Positions 31,484-32,179 of a stretch of 32,179 nucleotides of DNA are shown one piece after another (within the stretch, counting starts at the first letter, position 1; each line of letters begins with the position of its first letter). Below the pieces are notes generated by a model that saw nothing but the letters and a program-made list of their open reading frames with translations, was not told the origin of the DNA and did no database searches. This stretch comes from JBLNBN01 sp050260015 (GTDB taxonomy: Bacteria; Bacteroidota; Ignavibacteria; Kapaibacteriales; UBA2268). A program made the position numbers and the translations under genes. The stretch spans positions 1 through 32,179 of the forward strand of contig JBLNBN010000005.1 in NCBI GenBank assembly GCA_050260015.1, written 5' to 3'.

Positions 31484-32138
31484 TTAATTGTGGCAGGGCC
31501 AGCTGACCAGGCCGCAAGGCGTTGATTCCTGGCCAACTACCGTAGGATAGGGTATCTCGCTGGCAGGAACTTCACAGCTCGGATCCCCACCTGGATTGAA
31601 CTGGCGCTCCGAGTACACGTATTGACCGGTGTTCGGATCGTAACATGCCCTATATGACTCTAAACAATAAGAATTAGTCTCACAAGGGGAAAATTTGAAA
31701 ATGATTTGAGAACCTCGCATATCCATCTTCGTTTTCCAACACAAGAAGTGTTTTGTTTGAATTAAACGACTTGTATATGGACAAGGTTCCACGCCGCTTA
31801 AGCATAGTACGCCATTTACGAATGCCGGATTCGCTGCTTCCCTCATGATCATATAGATCCATTCGTTCATATTGTGCTTAGCGGCGCAATCGCTAAGAAT
31901 CTCGAAATGGTGAAGATGAACGTCGACTTGATCCGGGAACATAGTGGCTGCGCAACGTACGCAGAAGTATGCCTGGATCTCGCATCCGTCGATTACCATC
32001 ATAGCGGATTTTAACGTATACCCCGGCGGGCATTCGTCTTGGGCGCGGGCTATATTACCCCCCCCCCGTAACGGCGAGAAAAACGAGCGTCGCGCAGAGA
32101 AGCGCGAGCTTCTTAAAGCGGATAATTGATGTAACCAT
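31484..32138 (-). CDS. Cys-rich exported protein, frameshifted in its signal peptide at a G10 tract (possible phase-variable gene)
   Basis: From ATG at 32138 (AGGAG 6 bases ahead) the frame encodes the signal peptide MVTSIIRFKKLALLCATLVF plus LAVTGGG, then hits TAA directly after a run of ten G (32067-32058). With nine G the frame continues GGGNIARAQDECPPGYTL and joins the long downstream frame that begins MMVIDGCEIQ at 32002. This gives a 217-residue protein with likely cleavage at ARA/QD. The mature part has about 15 Cys (GCEIQAYFCVRC, LCLSGVEPC, SPCETNSYCLESYRACYD, TPCGLVSWPC), suggesting a disulfide-bonded surface or periplasmic protein. No family recognised. As read, the gene is off, or the run length is a sequencing error. 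Initiation at the internal ATG would leave the protein in the cytoplasm. Confidence 0.72.
32058..32067 (-). repeat. Homopolymeric G10 tract in the signal-peptide coding region
   Basis: Ten consecutive C on the plus strand (G on the coding strand). Loss of one G restores the reading frame of the 31484 gene. It is the longest G/C homopolymer noticed in the window. Confidence 0.95.
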
Positions 32139-32179
32139 CATTAACTCCTATAATTGTTATTACACGACCCTGCGCGACT

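Noticed and set aside
31484..32002. Taking the internal ATG at 32002 as the true start
   Set aside because: No ribosome site there, and it discards a well-formed ribosome site, start and signal peptide that join the frame with a one-base change in the G tract.
1..32179. tRNA genes
   Set aside because: The only GTTCGA-type T-arm with a matching acceptor stem belongs to the tmRNA; no other cloverleaf was found by eye.

Overview
The window looks like a chromosomal segment from the Bacteroidota/Ignavibacteria/Kapabacteria part of the FCB group. Three lines of evidence support this. Large secreted beta-propeller proteins end in a type IX secretion (Por) sorting domain. Two promoters match the Bacteroidetes-type TTTG-N20-TAnnTTTG form exactly. 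Many small secreted or outer-membrane proteins have no obvious homologues. The exact lineage cannot be fixed by eye. No phage, plasmid, CRISPR, rRNA or tRNA gene was seen; the one clear RNA gene is tmRNA.

Left part (1-10.5 kb): the N-terminus of a PEP synthase/rifamycin phosphotransferase-type protein runs off the left edge. It is followed by a DUF4256 gene and a three-gene operon (XRE-pentapeptide regulator, DrrA-like ATPase, DrrB-like permease). Next come small genes (DinB-like, a two-helix membrane protein), a GIY-YIG/DUF4357 gene with a small coupled partner, a VOC-fold protein with a probable signal peptide, a CopB-type copper ATPase, DUF1697 and a GxxExxY protein.

Middle (10.5-20.3 kb): a 143-bp tandem repeat lies beside the GxxExxY gene. 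Then come tmRNA with its terminator, lysA between two direct copies of a composite repeat, a two-gene hsp20 operon with a sigma-54-like promoter, a T9SS propeller protein, the first member of a local three-paralogue secreted family, and an ADP-ribosylglycohydrolase. The long intergenic gaps are mosaics of short hairpins and interspersed repeats, not genes.

Right part (20.3-32.2 kb): an unknown soluble protein, the other two paralogues convergent on a strong shared terminator, a run of secreted proteins that includes a trypsin-fold protein lacking its catalytic triad, a methyltransferase, a hemerythrin protein with a Tat-like signal, and two more T9SS cargo genes in tandem. The last gene is a Cys-rich exported protein whose signal peptide carries a run of ten G. 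As read, this puts the gene out of frame; one G fewer restores a continuous ORF. It is the best candidate for a phase-variable switch, provided it is not a homopolymer sequencing error. No complete new multi-gene system is evident.
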